DNA of 64,000 nt, taken from contig NZ_JPJG01000014.1 of assembly GCF_000765235.1 (NCBI RefSeq), positions 1-64,000 of the forward strand, given 5' to 3'. This document shows, piece after piece, positions 1 to 8,699 of the stretch. Under the pieces are notes generated by a model. That model had not been told where the DNA came from. It saw nothing but the letters and a program-made list of their open reading frames with translations, and made no database searches. Made by a program: the position numbers and the translations under genes. Source of the stretch: Oscillibacter sp. ER4. Lineage in GTDB: Bacteria > Bacillota > Clostridia > Oscillospirales > Oscillospiraceae. Numbering within the stretch: position 1 is the first letter of the stretch; each line of letters begins with the position of its first letter.

Positions 1-173
1 AGATCGTCTTTCCAAAGGCGGATCATCTCCGGTGTGACCGCCGCGCCGCTCAGGAATGCAGCAAAGCTCAGTAAAGCACGGCGGTACTTCTCAACCGTCG
101 CCGCGGCGCGCTCTTCATTTTCGAGGGCTTTCAAATACTCAGCAATTCTCTCGTCGGTCATATAGTATTCCAT
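1..173 (-). CDS. Tyrosine recombinase/integrase, N-terminal fragment cut by window edge
   Basis: About 57 residues are visible before the gene runs off the left edge. The start ATG is at 171-173, with AGGAG about 10 bases upstream. The peptide begins MEYYMTDERIAEYLKAL and continues through ATVEKYRRALLSFAAFL, which matches the SAM-like core-binding domain at the N-terminus of XerC/D and phage-type tyrosine recombinases. In the family this domain grips DNA and the catalytic R-H-R-Y domain follows; that part is outside the window. The gene lies next to low-GC, broken genes, which fits a mobile-element end. The family call rests on the helical pattern alone, so the exact type of recombinase is unknown. 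Confidence 0.6.
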   Translation of the reverse strand, partial: MEYYMTDERIAEYLKALENEERAAATVEKYRRALLSFAAFLSGAAVTPEMIRLWKDD

Positions 174-377
174 AATAAAAATACTCCTATCTCTCGTGAT
201 AGGGGTATTGTAACGTATCACAGAATAGTTTTCGAACACCTTTGCATCTTGTGTTGAATTCTTTTGTATATGTAGGTTATCTCTGCTAACAGTAACAGCT
301 GTCTTTCGGTCTCAGCTGATATGATGCAGCAATCACTGCGCAGGCGGCGTAATGCCAAAAAGCTTGGTGGGTACTAA

Positions 378-406
378 TTGCATAACAGCGAAATTGCTGA
401 TACAAT
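378..406 (+). promoter_or_regulatory. Predicted sigma-A promoter for the 442-714 gene
   Basis: TTGCAT at 378-383 and TACAAT at 401-406 are separated by 17 bases and lie about 35 bases before an AGGAGG ribosome site. Confidence 0.5.
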
Positions 407-441
407 AATAAAGTAGATTGCATCGACAGGAGGTAACTACA

Positions 442-714
442 ATGATGTATCCATTCCTCACCCTTGATGACAGTACGGAAATCGTTCATTCTCAGACTTT
501 GCAGGATGGGAATGTAAAGGTCTATATCGAAAAGCCCGATGAAAAAGACGGGTTCCACCATGCGACCTGCTTCCTGCCGGAATATCGGTGGATAGATATC
601 TTTGGATTCTCTGACACGGATATTCAGAAATATCAGAAGATTATTGAATCCACTGCGCACCTGATTATCCGCTTTGCCGCAGAAGGGGGCTTGGAAAATG
701 CCGCAGGTTTTTAA
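442..714 (+). CDS. Small acidic protein of unknown function, partner of a DUF4160 gene
   Basis: This encodes 90 residues starting MMYPFLTLDDSTEIVHSQ. The ATG at 442 is chosen because AGGAGG sits at 429-434, eight bases upstream. The protein is acidic with no membrane segment. Its last codons overlap the next open frame (698), which resembles DUF4160, so the two were probably translationally coupled. In many genomes DUF4160 genes occur as two-gene modules with a small partner (DUF2442 is the usual one) and behave like toxin-antitoxin-style accessory pairs. I do not recognise a named family in this sequence. Base composition here is more AT-rich than the rest of the window, which suggests transfer. 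Confidence 0.6.
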   Translation: MMYPFLTLDDSTEIVHSQTLQDGNVKVYIEKPDEKDGFHHATCFLPEYRWIDIFGFSDTDIQKYQKIIESTAHLIIRFAAEGGLENAAGF

Positions 715-976
715 GGTTGGTTCCTATTGGATCTTTTTCTGGGCGAATGAAAATGATTCCTTAGAGCCGGTTCATGTCCATGTATGCTAAGGCGCTCCCA
801 ACGGGAACGCTACAAAGATATGGATTACAAAGGCTGGCGGATGCATTCTCTGTAATAACAATTCAAGGATTCCTGCTCGCATTCTCCGTAATATCATGGA
901 TGTGATCGAAGCGAGAAGTTCAGAAGTTATAGCAAAATGGACCGACTTTTTTGGAGAAGCCCGGTTCTTCTGCTGA
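698..976 (+). pseudogene. DUF4160 family gene interrupted by an in-frame TAA
   Basis: The frame opens at ATG 698 with MPQVFKVGSYWIFFWANEN and reaches the typical DUF4160 motif PVHVHV. It then meets TAA at 788-790 (codon 31). The same frame continues without another stop to TGA at 974-976, with recognisable C-terminal text such as ATKIWITKAGG and a helical tail ending FFGEARFFC. An intact protein would be about 92 residues. A single nonsense change in an otherwise open frame is the simplest reading. It overlaps the upstream gene by 17 bases. DUF4160 function is not established. Confidence 0.65.
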
Positions 977-1095
977 AAATCATTTGTCAGAAAGGCATAG
1001 CACCACGACGGTGCTGTGCCTTTTAGCTTGATCTCTCATGATATGTGTGTTGTGTGGAATGAGCCCGATGGCTTGATGTCCTTCATCAACACCGC

Positions 1096-1713
1096 TCATT
1101 TTTTCATTGATCTCCTTCTTCCAACTGCTGCCAGCGCTTCCACGTCCCACTGGATCGGCTCCATGCCTATCGAGCGGATGGTGGAGATGACATGGTCGTC
1201 ATACTCGCCGAACGGGCAGCGGATGAGCGTCGGGCGGACGCCGGTCAACGCCTCGATCTTATCGTTGCAGGTGTTCACGTCTGCGATGATCTGGTCGGCG
1301 GTGAGGGAATTATAATGATCATGCGCGTTGGAGTGGTTCATGAGCTCATTGCCGCTGTCCACGATGGCCTTGGCCTGTTCGGGATACTGATCCGCCCAGT
1401 TGCCCACGACAAAAAAGGTACAGGTGACACCGTACTCCTTGAGCACGTCGAGGATCTTCTGTGTGTTGTCCGCCCCCCACGCCGCGTCGAACGAGATGGA
1501 GCACACCTTCTGGTCGCGCTGGACACAGTAGATTGGCAGTTGGCGCGTGGCGGCCGACGCGCTGACGGCGGCGGGATAATTGACGGCGGCAAAGATCGCC
1601 GCGGCGGCCAACACCGCCGCGCCCAGCGTCAGCCATTTGCGCCGGAGCACCAGAAAGTGCGGCGGCTTCTTCTCCTTTTCAGACTTCTTCCTGCGGTCAA
1701 AATGAAACAGCAT
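1096..1713 (-). pseudogene. PdaB-like polysaccharide deacetylase, C-terminally truncated
   Basis: The frame gives 205 residues from ATG 1713; GGGGAGG lies eight bases upstream, and the ATG six bases earlier is too close to it. One membrane segment (about residues 27-45) precedes a NodB-type domain. Visible motifs are SFDAAWG (74-80, metal or base Asp), HSNAHDH (127-133, metal-binding His pair) and RCPFGEY (165-171). After IQWDV the protein departs from the family and ends in an unrelated tail, AAVGRRRSMKK. The usual last 50 or so residues, including the closing hydrophobic-His motif, are absent. PdaB-like enzymes act on spore or cell-wall peptidoglycan. The break adjoins low-GC DNA with a broken gene and an integrase fragment, so I infer disruption by an insertion or rearrangement. 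The remnant is probably inactive. Confidence 0.7.
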
Positions 1714-1785
1714 CAGCATATCCTCCCCAATTCTCTTGGTAGAGGGTATGCTGGTGCTGTTCATATCATGCAAGGGGGACGGGCT

Positions 1786-2640
1786 TTACTCGATGCCCGC
1801 CAGCGTTTGGGCTTCGGCGACGTACTGGTCGATGAGGCCCTGCTCCTGCATTTCAGCGATCTTTTCGTTCAGGTAGGCGACAAAGTCCTCGTTGCCCTTC
1901 TGCACGCCGATGCACTGGCCCTCGCTGTCGCTTTCGATGCCGATGTCCTTGACCGTCAGGTCATCGTTCACCGCGGCGAATGCGAGAGCTGCGGTGTAGT
2001 CGATGTACACAACATCGAGCTTGCCGCTCTTGAGCTCCATGATGAGATCCTGCGCCTTGACGAGGCCGACGACGTTCTCTTCGCCCACCAGCTCGTTGGC
2101 GATGGGCACCTGAATGGTACCGTTCTGCACGCCGACCTTGTGACCACTCAGGTCTTCGGGCTTGTTGTAGAGCGCGTCATCCTCCGCGCGGATCAGAATG
2201 GCCTGCTGCTTAAAGTACGGGTCGGAGAAATCGACGGACTTCAAGCGCTCCTCGGTCGAAGCCATACCGGCGATGACAATGTCAAAATCACCCTTGGCGA
2301 GGTTGATGCACAGGTTGTCGAACGACATGTCGACGACCTTGAGTTCGACGCCGAGGTCATCGGCGATGTACTGCGCGATAGCAACGTCAAAACCGACGAT
2401 GGTGTCCTTGCCGTCCACTTCCGTGTGGAATTCGTTCGGGGGATAGTCGGCAGAGGTTCCCATCACGAGCACGCCCGCCTCCTTGATCTGCTCGATCTTG
2501 GACTTGGCGGTGTCATCGGACGACGCCTCGCCGTCCGAGCTGCCCTGCGCACTGTCGTCGCTCTTGCTGCCGCAGGCGGCAAGAGACAGGATCATCATAA
2601 GCGCTAAAAGCAGCGCCGCAAATTTCTTGAATGCGTTCAT
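1786..2640 (-). CDS. Amino acid ABC transporter substrate-binding lipoprotein
   Basis: The 284-residue protein begins with a lipoprotein signal and lipobox LAAC (Cys23), so it should be anchored outside the membrane. The mature part follows the family 3 solute-binding fold: GTSADYPPNEF near the start, then VGFDVAIAQYIADDLGVEL, and VIAGMASTEERLKSVDFSDPYF. These are hallmarks of polar or basic amino acid binding proteins (HisJ/GlnH/ArtJ group). It is the last gene of a minus-strand operon: permease, ATPase, ornithine cyclodeaminase-like enzyme, binding protein. Substrate cannot be fixed from sequence; the neighbouring enzyme hints at ornithine, arginine or another amino acid. Confidence 0.9.
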   Translation of the reverse strand: MNAFKKFAALLLALMMILSLAACGSKSDDSAQGSSDGEASSDDTAKSKIEQIKEAGVLVMGTSADYPPNEFHTEVDGKDTIVGFDVAIAQYIADDLGVELKVVDMSFDNLCINLAKGDFDIVIAGMASTEERLKSVDFSDPYFKQQAILIRAEDDALYNKPEDLSGHKVGVQNGTIQVPIANELVGEENVVGLVKAQDLIMELKSGKLDVVYIDYTAALAFAAVNDDLTVKDIGIESDSEGQCIGVQKGNEDFVAYLNEKIAEMQEQGLIDQYVAEAQTLAGIE

Positions 2641-2661
2641 CTTTGTTCCCTCCTGCGTGTC

Positions 2662-3693
2662 TTATTCCCACAGGGGCTTGTCCCAAAGGTTCACCTTGGT
2701 GCCGATGCCCATTTCCGTCGCGTTCAGGTAGAGCTGATAGGCGATCATGATGTCCAGCGCGCCGAGGCCCATGGACGCGGCGGCGACGAACTGATCGTCC
2801 GAGGTGCGCAGCTTCTTCGTGCCGAGCACCAACTCGCTCAGGTCCATGATCTGGCTCTCATCGAGCTTGCCCTCCTTCGTGAGCTTGGACAGCGGGTTCG
2901 TGTGCTGCTTGAGCTGTGTCCAGTAGTCGGCGACGATGCCGTCGGCCTTGAGGAAGACGTCCTCCATCACCTCGTTGGAGTGCATGGAGACGAGGCCGCA
3001 GCCGGGCGTGAGCCAAGAGGTGTCCATGAACGGCTTGGGTGCGGTGGTCTCGCCGACAATGAGCTGGGACTTGAGCGCCGCGGCCTTGCTGTCGCTCGTC
3101 GGGATGATCTCAACGCCGAGGCTGTCGCCGTACTCCTTCGTGATGCCCTCGGCCTTGGCGACATCAATGTCGCAGAGGTACATGGTCTTGATCTGGGGCA
3201 ACGCCTCGTGCACGGCGGAGATCATCGTGCGGCCGATAACGCCCGCGCCGACAAGGCACGCGGTGTCCGCATTGGAGGGGGCGGCATACTTGGCCATCAG
3301 GCCGCCGACGGCGGAGGTGCGCATCGCGGTGATGAGCGTGCCGTCCAGAATGCAGAACGGCAGCACCGTCTCGGGGTCACTCAGAATGGAAATGTCGATG
3401 CCGTAGGGGATGCCAGGGATCGCGGCGTTCTTCTTGGACTCCGCCGCCCACTTGATGCCGCCAATGTTGACGTCGCCGCCGATGTAGCAAGGCATGGCGT
3501 TGAAGAACGACTGCCAGTTTTCCTTGTCAGGGATGCTGGTGTTGGTCTTGGGCGGGTTCTTGATGAGGCCCTGACCGAGCATCGCGTAGGTCTTTTCCGT
3601 AACGGCCAAGATCTGTTTCATATCGAGAAGGCCGGCCTTGATGACATCTTCCTGCTTAAGGAACAGAATTTCGGGATTGATTGTGTGAAGCAT
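2662..3693 (-). CDS. Ornithine cyclodeaminase / mu-crystallin family enzyme
   Basis: There are 343 residues from ATG 3693, preceded by GGAGG at good spacing. The Rossmann motif GAGVIGR is at 149-155, after the conserved TAMRTSAVGG (122-131) that closes the active site in this family. Members use bound NAD(P) to deaminate or reduce amino acids: ornithine to proline, alanine dehydrogenation, or ketimine reduction. Some Clostridia relatives carry the database name tyramine oxidase subunit B, a label I cannot verify here. It sits between the ATPase (44 bases upstream) and the binding protein (21 bases downstream) of an amino acid transporter, so the substrate is probably what that transporter imports. 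Confidence 0.8.
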   Translation of the reverse strand: MLHTINPEILFLKQEDVIKAGLLDMKQILAVTEKTYAMLGQGLIKNPPKTNTSIPDKENWQSFFNAMPCYIGGDVNIGGIKWAAESKKNAAIPGIPYGIDISILSDPETVLPFCILDGTLITAMRTSAVGGLMAKYAAPSNADTACLVGAGVIGRTMISAVHEALPQIKTMYLCDIDVAKAEGITKEYGDSLGVEIIPTSDSKAAALKSQLIVGETTAPKPFMDTSWLTPGCGLVSMHSNEVMEDVFLKADGIVADYWTQLKQHTNPLSKLTKEGKLDESQIMDLSELVLGTKKLRTSDDQFVAAASMGLGALDIMIAYQLYLNATEMGIGTKVNLWDKPLWE

Positions 3694-3736
3694 TTTTGTT
3701 TCCTCCAATAATATCGTAAATTTTATTTTTTGTTTG

Positions 3737-4483
3737 TTAAATGACGTTGATGACTTTGGATAAGAACTCTTTGGTTCGCGCGTTCTGCGGGTGCTCGAAG
3801 ATCTCCTCGGGCGTGCCCTGCTCGGCGATCTGTCCGCCGTCCATGAAGAGCACGCGCGTGCCGACCTTTCGGGCAAAGCCCATCTCGTGCGTGACGACGA
3901 CCACCGTGATGCCGTCGTGGGCGAGGTCGGAGATGACCTGCAGCACCTCGCCGACCATCTCGGGGTCGAGCGCGGAGGTCGGCTCATCGAAGAGCAGCAC
4001 ATCGGGCTCCATCGCCAGCGCCCGCACGATGGCGATTCGCTGTTTCTGCCCGCCGGAGAGCTGGGAGGGATAGGCGTTCGCCTTGTCCTCAAGTCCCACG
4101 CGCTTTAGAAGCTTGAGAGCCTTTTCCTTGCTCTCCTCTTCCGACTGCTTTTTGACCTTCGTGAGCGAGATCGTGATGTTTTCAAGCACCGTCAGGTTGT
4201 TGAAGAGGTTGAACTGCTGGAACACCATGCCGACCTTCTGTCGGTGCCTGTTCACATCAAAGCCCTTGGCCGTGATCTCCTCGCCCTCGAAGTAAATTTT
4301 GCCGGCGGTGGGCTGCTCCAGAAGGTTCAGGCTTCGGATAAAGGTGGACTTACCGCCGCCCGAGGGACCGATGATGACGACCACGTCGCCCTTGCAGATG
4401 GTCTCGTTCAGCCCGTCGAAGACGGTCAGGCTGCCGAACTTTTTCTGTAAGTCCTTGATCTCGAACAATACGTTACCGTTCAC
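3737..4483 (-). CDS. Polar amino acid ABC transporter ATP-binding protein
   Basis: The 248-residue protein is a complete cytoplasmic ATPase: Walker [10 protein letters not shown] at 39-47, the signature LSGGQKQR, and Walker B plus D-loop [13 protein letters not shown], followed by the switch His in [10 protein letters not shown]. The EMGFA context and overall length are typical of GlnQ/HisP-type subunits. Its start overlaps the permease stop by 11 bases, indicating translational coupling. It powers import by the permease encoded just upstream on the same strand. Confidence 0.93.
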   Translation of the reverse strand: MNGNVLFEIKDLQKKFGSLTVFDGLNETICKGDVVVIIGPSGGGKSTFIRSLNLLEQPTAGKIYFEGEEITAKGFDVNRHRQKVGMVFQQFNLFNNLTVLENITISLTKVKKQSEEESKEKALKLLKRVGLEDKANAYPSQLSGGQKQRIAIVRALAMEPDVLLFDEPTSALDPEMVGEVLQVISDLAHDGITVVVVTHEMGFARKVGTRVLFMDGGQIAEQGTPEEIFEHPQNARTKEFLSKVINVI

Positions 4484-5153
4484 TCTTTCTCAGCCTCCCT
4501 TCAAAGATGTTCAGGCCCTTGCCGAGGATGATATTCAGCGCCAGATAGATGATGGCGGAGATGTAGTAGCAAGGAAGCGGGTTATAGGTAGAGGTGACCA
4601 CGATGCCGTTGTTGTACATCAGATCGCCGATGCCGAGGTACTGGATGATCGAGGTCTCCTTGACCATCGTGACAAATTCATTGCCGATGGCGGGGAGAAT
4701 ATTTTTGACCGCCTGCGGCATCACCACGTAGCGCATGGCCTGCGCATTCGTCATGCCGCACGAGCGCGCGCCTTCCATCTGGCCCTTGTCCACCGCCTGA
4801 ATGCCCGCGCGGATGATCTCGGCGACGTAGGCGGAGGAGTTGATCGAAAGCGCGATGATACACGGCAGCGCCCGCTCCAGATCGACGCCGAAGAGGGTTC
4901 CGGTGGGATAGCTGATAAAGTCGAGCTGGTAGTAAACGATGTAGAGCTGCACGAGCATCGGCGTACCGCGGATGACGGTGATATAGATGCTGGCGAACTT
5001 TTCCAGCGGCTTAAACTTGGATAGCCGCATGAAAGCGATCAGGCAGCCGAGGATCGAGCCGCAGAACACGGTGAGCAGAGAGATGAGGATGGTCGTTCGC
5101 GTCCCTCGCAGGAAGTATTGATAATAATTCGTTGCAATTTCCCAAATGTTCAT
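4473..5153 (-). CDS. Polar amino acid ABC transporter permease
   Basis: This encodes 226 residues from ATG 5153 ([15 protein letters not shown]). GGAGG lies 12 bases upstream, slightly far. The protein has about five membrane segments, the N-terminal signature [16 protein letters not shown] of the HisM/GlnP family, and the ATPase-contacting loop [20 protein letters not shown]. It is the first gene of the amino acid transport operon. A longer frame reaches back to 5402, but it has no ribosome site and poor composition, so I reject that extension. Confidence 0.9.
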   Translation of the reverse strand: MNIWEIATNYYQYFLRGTRTTILISLLTVFCGSILGCLIAFMRLSKFKPLEKFASIYITVIRGTPMLVQLYIVYYQLDFISYPTGTLFGVDLERALPCIIALSINSSAYVAEIIRAGIQAVDKGQMEGARSCGMTNAQAMRYVVMPQAVKNILPAIGNEFVTMVKETSIIQYLGIGDLMYNNGIVVTSTYNPLPCYYISAIIYLALNIILGKGLNIFEGRLRKSER

Positions 5154-5577
5154 GTGCTGTGGTTTCCTCCTTCGTAGGACTGACTGTGATGCCGATTGTA
5201 TATTTATGTTCGTAAAATGCCAATAACAAGAATAACAATTCATATCAAGATTGTAGCACTGAATAAAGAGGCGAAATAGAGTGGAAAACGATTTGGTAAC
5301 AATATACACAAAAGTCAGCATAACTATCACGGCCGAACATCCGCTGCGGCACAATACGGCGTGTTTATAAGCAAGCAAAAAGATTTTGCTGCATGAAAAC
5401 ACGCAAAAAAGAAAGGTACCGGGCTGAAACGTTCACTGTTTCAGTCCGACACCTTTTTCATAAAAGTGCAAAAGTGCGCAAATGACCCCTGCCATCCCCA
5501 AATGGCAGGAGCCGTCTGCGTGATCGTGTGGGGCGCGCACGCGCCCTGGTATCATAAAGCCGCGAGCGGCTCTATCA
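5154..5577. other. Intergenic region between transport operon and two-component operon
   Basis: No gene is supported in these 424 bases. The right part holds the terminator described separately and a second small hairpin (CTGCCAT-loop-ATGGCAG, about 5488-5508). The left part, AT-rich and next to the permease start, should hold the transport operon promoter; a TACAAT-like -10 on the minus strand at 5250-5255 is the best candidate but its -35 is weak. Confidence 0.5.
5404..5458 (-). terminator. Bidirectional rho-independent terminator
   Basis: A stem at 5415-5453 (GGTACCGGGCTGAAAC paired with GTTTCAGTCCGACACC) has A-rich sequence on the left and TTTTT on the right. It lies downstream of the response regulator on the minus strand. 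Confidence 0.7.
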
Positions 5578-6288
5578 TCATGCGTCGTTTTCGAGCATCC
5601 GGTAGCCCACGCCGATCTCGGTGAAGATATACTCGGGCGAGGCGGGATTCTTCTCGATCTTGCGGCGGATGTTCGCCATATTCACGCGCAAAATCTGATT
5701 GTCGGCCTTGGCCTTCGGCCCCCAGATCTGCTTGATGAGATAGTCATACGTCAGCACCTTGCCAGCGTACTTGCCGAGCAGCGCCACGATTTTGAACTCG
5801 TTGAGCGTCAGGTGCACATCCTGATCGCCGATGAGCACGTGGTGCTTGTCATAGTCGATGGTCAGGTTCTTGACGGTGAACTTGCCCGACTGCGCGATCT
5901 CGTTGTTGTCGAGCGGCGTGCGCGTGTGACGGATGGCCGTGCGGATGCGCGCGAGCAGCTCGCTCGTGCCGAACGGCTTTTCGATGTAGTCGTCCGCGCC
6001 GAGGTCGAGCGCCATGACCTTGTCATGCTCGTGCGTGCGCGCCGAAACGACGATGATCGGCAGGCTCGACCACGAACGAACCTCCTTGAGGATGTTTATC
6101 CCGTCCATGTCGGGAAGCCCCAGGTCGAGAATGATGAGATCGGGGCAGTGCGAGGTGATCATCGAGACCGCCTCGGCACCCGTCTGCGCCACCAGCACGT
6201 CGAAGTCGTTCGCGGTGAGAACCGTCGAAATAAAGTTGCTGATGTTCTGCTCGTCTTCCACCACGAGCACTTTATCCTTCAATTTCAC
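5578..6288 (-). CDS. kdpE: KdpE-like response regulator (OmpR/PhoB family)
   Basis: The 236-residue regulator has a receiver domain with acidic pocket E11-D12, phosphoacceptor Asp55 in LIILDLGLPD, and the conserved Lys in IEKPFG. A winged-helix DNA-binding domain follows, ending IFTEIGVGYRM, where KdpE proteins commonly have VGYRM. It overlaps its kinase by 17 bases. In other bacteria KdpDE senses potassium limitation and activates kdpFABC. No kdpFABC genes are in this window, so the target is unproven and the symbol is by similarity. Confidence 0.8.
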   Translation of the reverse strand: MKLKDKVLVVEDEQNISNFISTVLTANDFDVLVAQTGAEAVSMITSHCPDLIILDLGLPDMDGINILKEVRSWSSLPIIVVSARTHEHDKVMALDLGADDYIEKPFGTSELLARIRTAIRHTRTPLDNNEIAQSGKFTVKNLTIDYDKHHVLIGDQDVHLTLNEFKIVALLGKYAGKVLTYDYLIKQIWGPKAKADNQILRVNMANIRRKIEKNPASPEYIFTEIGVGYRMLENDA

Positions 6289-7354
6289 TGTTGATGCCCT
6301 CCTCCAGCGGCAGATAGAAGCGGAAGCACGCTCCGCCCGAATCTAAATTTTCTGCGGTCATCGTGCCGTCATGCGCCTTGACGATGGTGTAGCACACGGA
6401 AAGGCCGATGCCCATGTTTTTCTTCATATCAAAGTTGTTGTGCGACACGCCGGAAAGCCCGCCGTTAAAAATCGTCGAGAGCCTCTCCTTCGGGATGCCG
6501 ACGCCGTTGTCGCTGACGGAAAAGCAGGCGTTCGTCCCCTCGCGTGAGAGGCAGACACGGATCTGCGTGACGTTTCCGCCGTGGATGGCGGCGTTTTCCA
6601 GCAGATTCATAATGACCTGACGGATGAGCGTCGCGTCCATCGGCACCATCAGCACCTCGTCCGGTACCTCGATCGAAACCTTGATCGCGGGGAAGCGCTT
6701 GGTGAACTTGCTGACCGAGACGCCGACGATCTCCTCGGCCGCCTCACAGTCCTTTTCGATCTTTGCCTGTCCGCCGCTCATGCGCGTAATGGACAGGAGA
6801 TTTTCGACCATGCGGATGAGCCACTGCGCATCCTCATTCACGTCTTCCAAAAGGCGGCGCTTCTGCTCGGAAGAAAACGAATCCTCATTTTCGAGGATCG
6901 CGGCGGTGTTGCCGACGATGCTCGTCAGCGGCGTGCGGATATCGTGCGACATCGCGCGCAGGAGATTGGCGCGCACGGCTTCCTTTTCTGTTTCGATGCG
7001 CAGCCGCTCCTGCTTTTTGATCTGCGTGTTCATCGCGCTGATCATCATGGACACCGTCAGCATCGCAAGGAAGGTGAACGGGTAGCCGGTGATCGTGAAG
7101 TTGAATTCCCAGTAGGGATATGTAAACACATAGTTGACGAACAGCACACCGGAGACAGCGCTGAATATCCCCCAGAAATAGCCCTCCGTCCAGCGCGAGA
7201 TGGTCGCGACCGCCAGCACGAAGATGAGGTTCACGTAGCCACTGCCGTCGTCGATCCTTCGCAGCAGCGTGCAGAGCACCGTCGCCATAGCCAGGATCGC
7301 CGCCGTCAGCAAAAGGTCGTAGATCCAACGCATTTTTTCGGGGATTTTTGCCAT
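6272..7354 (-). CDS. KdpD-like sensor histidine kinase lacking the KdpD/USP N-terminus
   Basis: There are 360 residues. Four membrane segments of the DUF4118 type fill residues 10-105, with the loop WTEGYFWGIFSAVSGVLFVNYVF. The dimerisation helix has phosphoacceptor His137 in MSHDIRTPL. ATP-binding boxes follow: NLLENAAIHGG (N box), DNGVGIP (G1) and MGIGLSVCYTIV (G2). Full KdpD is about 900 residues, with cytoplasmic KdpD and USP domains ahead of these segments. Here those are absent and the ATG is well placed, so this is a short-form kinase. It is first in an operon with the response regulator. The signal sensed is unknown; potassium or turgor is plausible. Confidence 0.82.
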   Translation of the reverse strand: MAKIPEKMRWIYDLLLTAAILAMATVLCTLLRRIDDGSGYVNLIFVLAVATISRWTEGYFWGIFSAVSGVLFVNYVFTYPYWEFNFTITGYPFTFLAMLTVSMMISAMNTQIKKQERLRIETEKEAVRANLLRAMSHDIRTPLTSIVGNTAAILENEDSFSSEQKRRLLEDVNEDAQWLIRMVENLLSITRMSGGQAKIEKDCEAAEEIVGVSVSKFTKRFPAIKVSIEVPDEVLMVPMDATLIRQVIMNLLENAAIHGGNVTQIRVCLSREGTNACFSVSDNGVGIPKERLSTIFNGGLSGVSHNNFDMKKNMGIGLSVCYTIVKAHDGTMTAENLDSGGACFRFYLPLEEGINSEIEG

Positions 7355-7473
7355 GTCGCCGCCTTCTCTCGCTTGATCGTTGGCGCGGAGAAAGACTCCG
7401 CATGCTTTCCGTCCCCATTATAGCATACAGCCTGCTAATTTTGTGCTAAATCGAATATTTTTTTCATGGTAGC

Positions 7474-7497
7474 AAAAAGGACGGCGCGATGCCGTCC
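7474..7497 (-). terminator. Terminator after the OadG-like gene
   Basis: On the minus strand GGACGGC-ATCGC-GCCGTCC is followed by TTTTTG. Confidence 0.75.
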
Positions 7498-7531
7498 CTT
7501 TCGCTGATAAAGGAAGAAGTGGAATTCAAAA

Positions 7532-7804
7532 TTAAATCTTGCGGATGCTGACATTCGTCACATTCGCCATGTTGAAGCCGGGCTGCTGGGCGATCGCCGC
7601 CATGATGGCGACCTTGACCTCGTCGGTCAGACCGTCGGCAGGAACGGCGGGCGCTGCCGGCGCGGCAGCTGCTGCGGCGGGCTTGGGAGCCTCGGGCTTC
7701 GAGAGGATCTTGCCCATCAGGATCGTCAGGAAGATGATGCAGGTAAGGCCCACGAATGTGACGCCCATACCCATGATAACAACAAATGCGCTGGAAACTT
7801 GCAT
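7532..7804 (-). CDS. OadG-like sodium pump decarboxylase gamma subunit
   Basis: The 90-residue protein starts at ATG 7804, with AAAGGAG ten bases upstream. It has one N-terminal membrane helix (VIMGMGVTFVGLTCIIFLTILM, about residues 9-30), then an Ala/Pro-rich linker and a short C-terminal domain, LTDEVKVAIMAAIAQQPG. This is the layout of gamma subunits of sodium-pumping oxaloacetate or methylmalonyl-CoA decarboxylases, which anchor and assemble the alpha and beta subunits. No alpha, beta or biotin carrier gene is adjacent, and a terminator follows, so it is an orphan here. It presumably works with subunits encoded elsewhere. Confidence 0.75.
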   Translation of the reverse strand: MQVSSAFVVIMGMGVTFVGLTCIIFLTILMGKILSKPEAPKPAAAAAAPAAPAVPADGLTDEVKVAIMAAIAQQPGFNMANVTNVSIRKI

Positions 7805-7926
7805 CGGCGGATACGCTCCTTTTATGTATTCTGGCGCTATTATAGCGCGCAGAATTTGCATATCAACCGTTTGGAAGCCCTCTTAGCATTGGCTTAACGC
7901 GAAGAGTTTTTCCCTTAACAGCGTTT

Positions 7927-8616
7927 TTATTGATGTTCAGTTTCCGCTAAAGATAAAACAGTCAGCACGCCGTCCTTTACGCGGAACTTAACGTCCCAGC
8001 CGCCAAAGTTCATGCCGTACACGCGCTCGGGGTCGTTCTGGTACTGCGGGCGCGGGTCCTGCGCGAGCACGCCGAGCAGCGCCTCGCGCCGCCCCTCCGG
8101 CAGCTTTTGCAGGAGCTCCGGCGGGCTTTTGACTTCGATCGTCTCTTTCGGCGACGGGGCAAAGCCGCCCAGCGCCTCGGGATGCGCATCGGCATACGGA
8201 AGGTAGGGCTTGATGTCATAGATCGGCGTGCCGTCCATCAAATCTGCGCCCGAGACGATCAAAACGTCACCGAAGCCATCCTCATGCTGCACGCTTTCGA
8301 GCTTCACGCAGGAAAGTCCGATGGCGTTCGGCCGGAACGGCGAGCGCGTCGCAAAAACGCCCACGCGCTCGTTGCCGCCAAGGCGCGGCGGGCGCACCGT
8401 CGGCGACCATGTGTCGCGCACGGCGGCAGAGAACTGCCAGATGAGCCACAGGTGCGAAAAGCCCTCGATGCCGCGCAGCGCGTCGGGATTCCGGTACTCC
8501 GGTTCGAAGACGATCTTCGCACGAAGCGCGGGGACGAGCCCGCTCTGGCGCGGGATGCCGAATTTTTCCGGAAAGTCAGAGTGGATTCTGGCAATGACTT
8601 TCATTGTATGTTCCAT
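7927..8616 (-). CDS. trmO: tRNA m6t6A37 methyltransferase TrmO (TsaA/YaeB family)
   Basis: The 229-residue protein starts at ATG 8616, with AAGGAG seven bases upstream. It opens MKVIARIHSDFPEKFGIPRQ and contains EYRNPDALRGIEGFSHLWLIWQF, RPPRLGGNERVGVFATRSPFRPNAIGLSCVKL and DLMDGTPIYDIKPYLPYAD. These are the defining blocks of the beta-barrel TrmO family. The enzyme uses SAM to methylate threonylcarbamoyladenosine at position 37 of threonine tRNAs. The C-terminal part with SPPELLQKLPEGRREALLGVLAQDPRP is also standard. It appears to be a single-gene unit. Confidence 0.9.
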   Translation of the reverse strand: MEHTMKVIARIHSDFPEKFGIPRQSGLVPALRAKIVFEPEYRNPDALRGIEGFSHLWLIWQFSAAVRDTWSPTVRPPRLGGNERVGVFATRSPFRPNAIGLSCVKLESVQHEDGFGDVLIVSGADLMDGTPIYDIKPYLPYADAHPEALGGFAPSPKETIEVKSPPELLQKLPEGRREALLGVLAQDPRPQYQNDPERVYGMNFGGWDVKFRVKDGVLTVLSLAETEHQ

Positions 8617-8699
8617 AGAATGCTCCTTTTTTCGCACCTAACAGAGGTGCGTGAGTTTTGCAGCGCCGCGGGCGCTGTATGGGGGTCCCCACCTGCCGT

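Noticed and set aside
1192-2607. 471-codon plus-strand frame
   Set aside because: Antisense of the deacetylase remnant and binding-protein genes, composition typical of antisense GC bias.
5578-7354. Complete kdp potassium system
   Set aside because: Only the regulator pair is present, and the kinase lacks the cytoplasmic KdpD domains. No kdpFABC genes are in the window.
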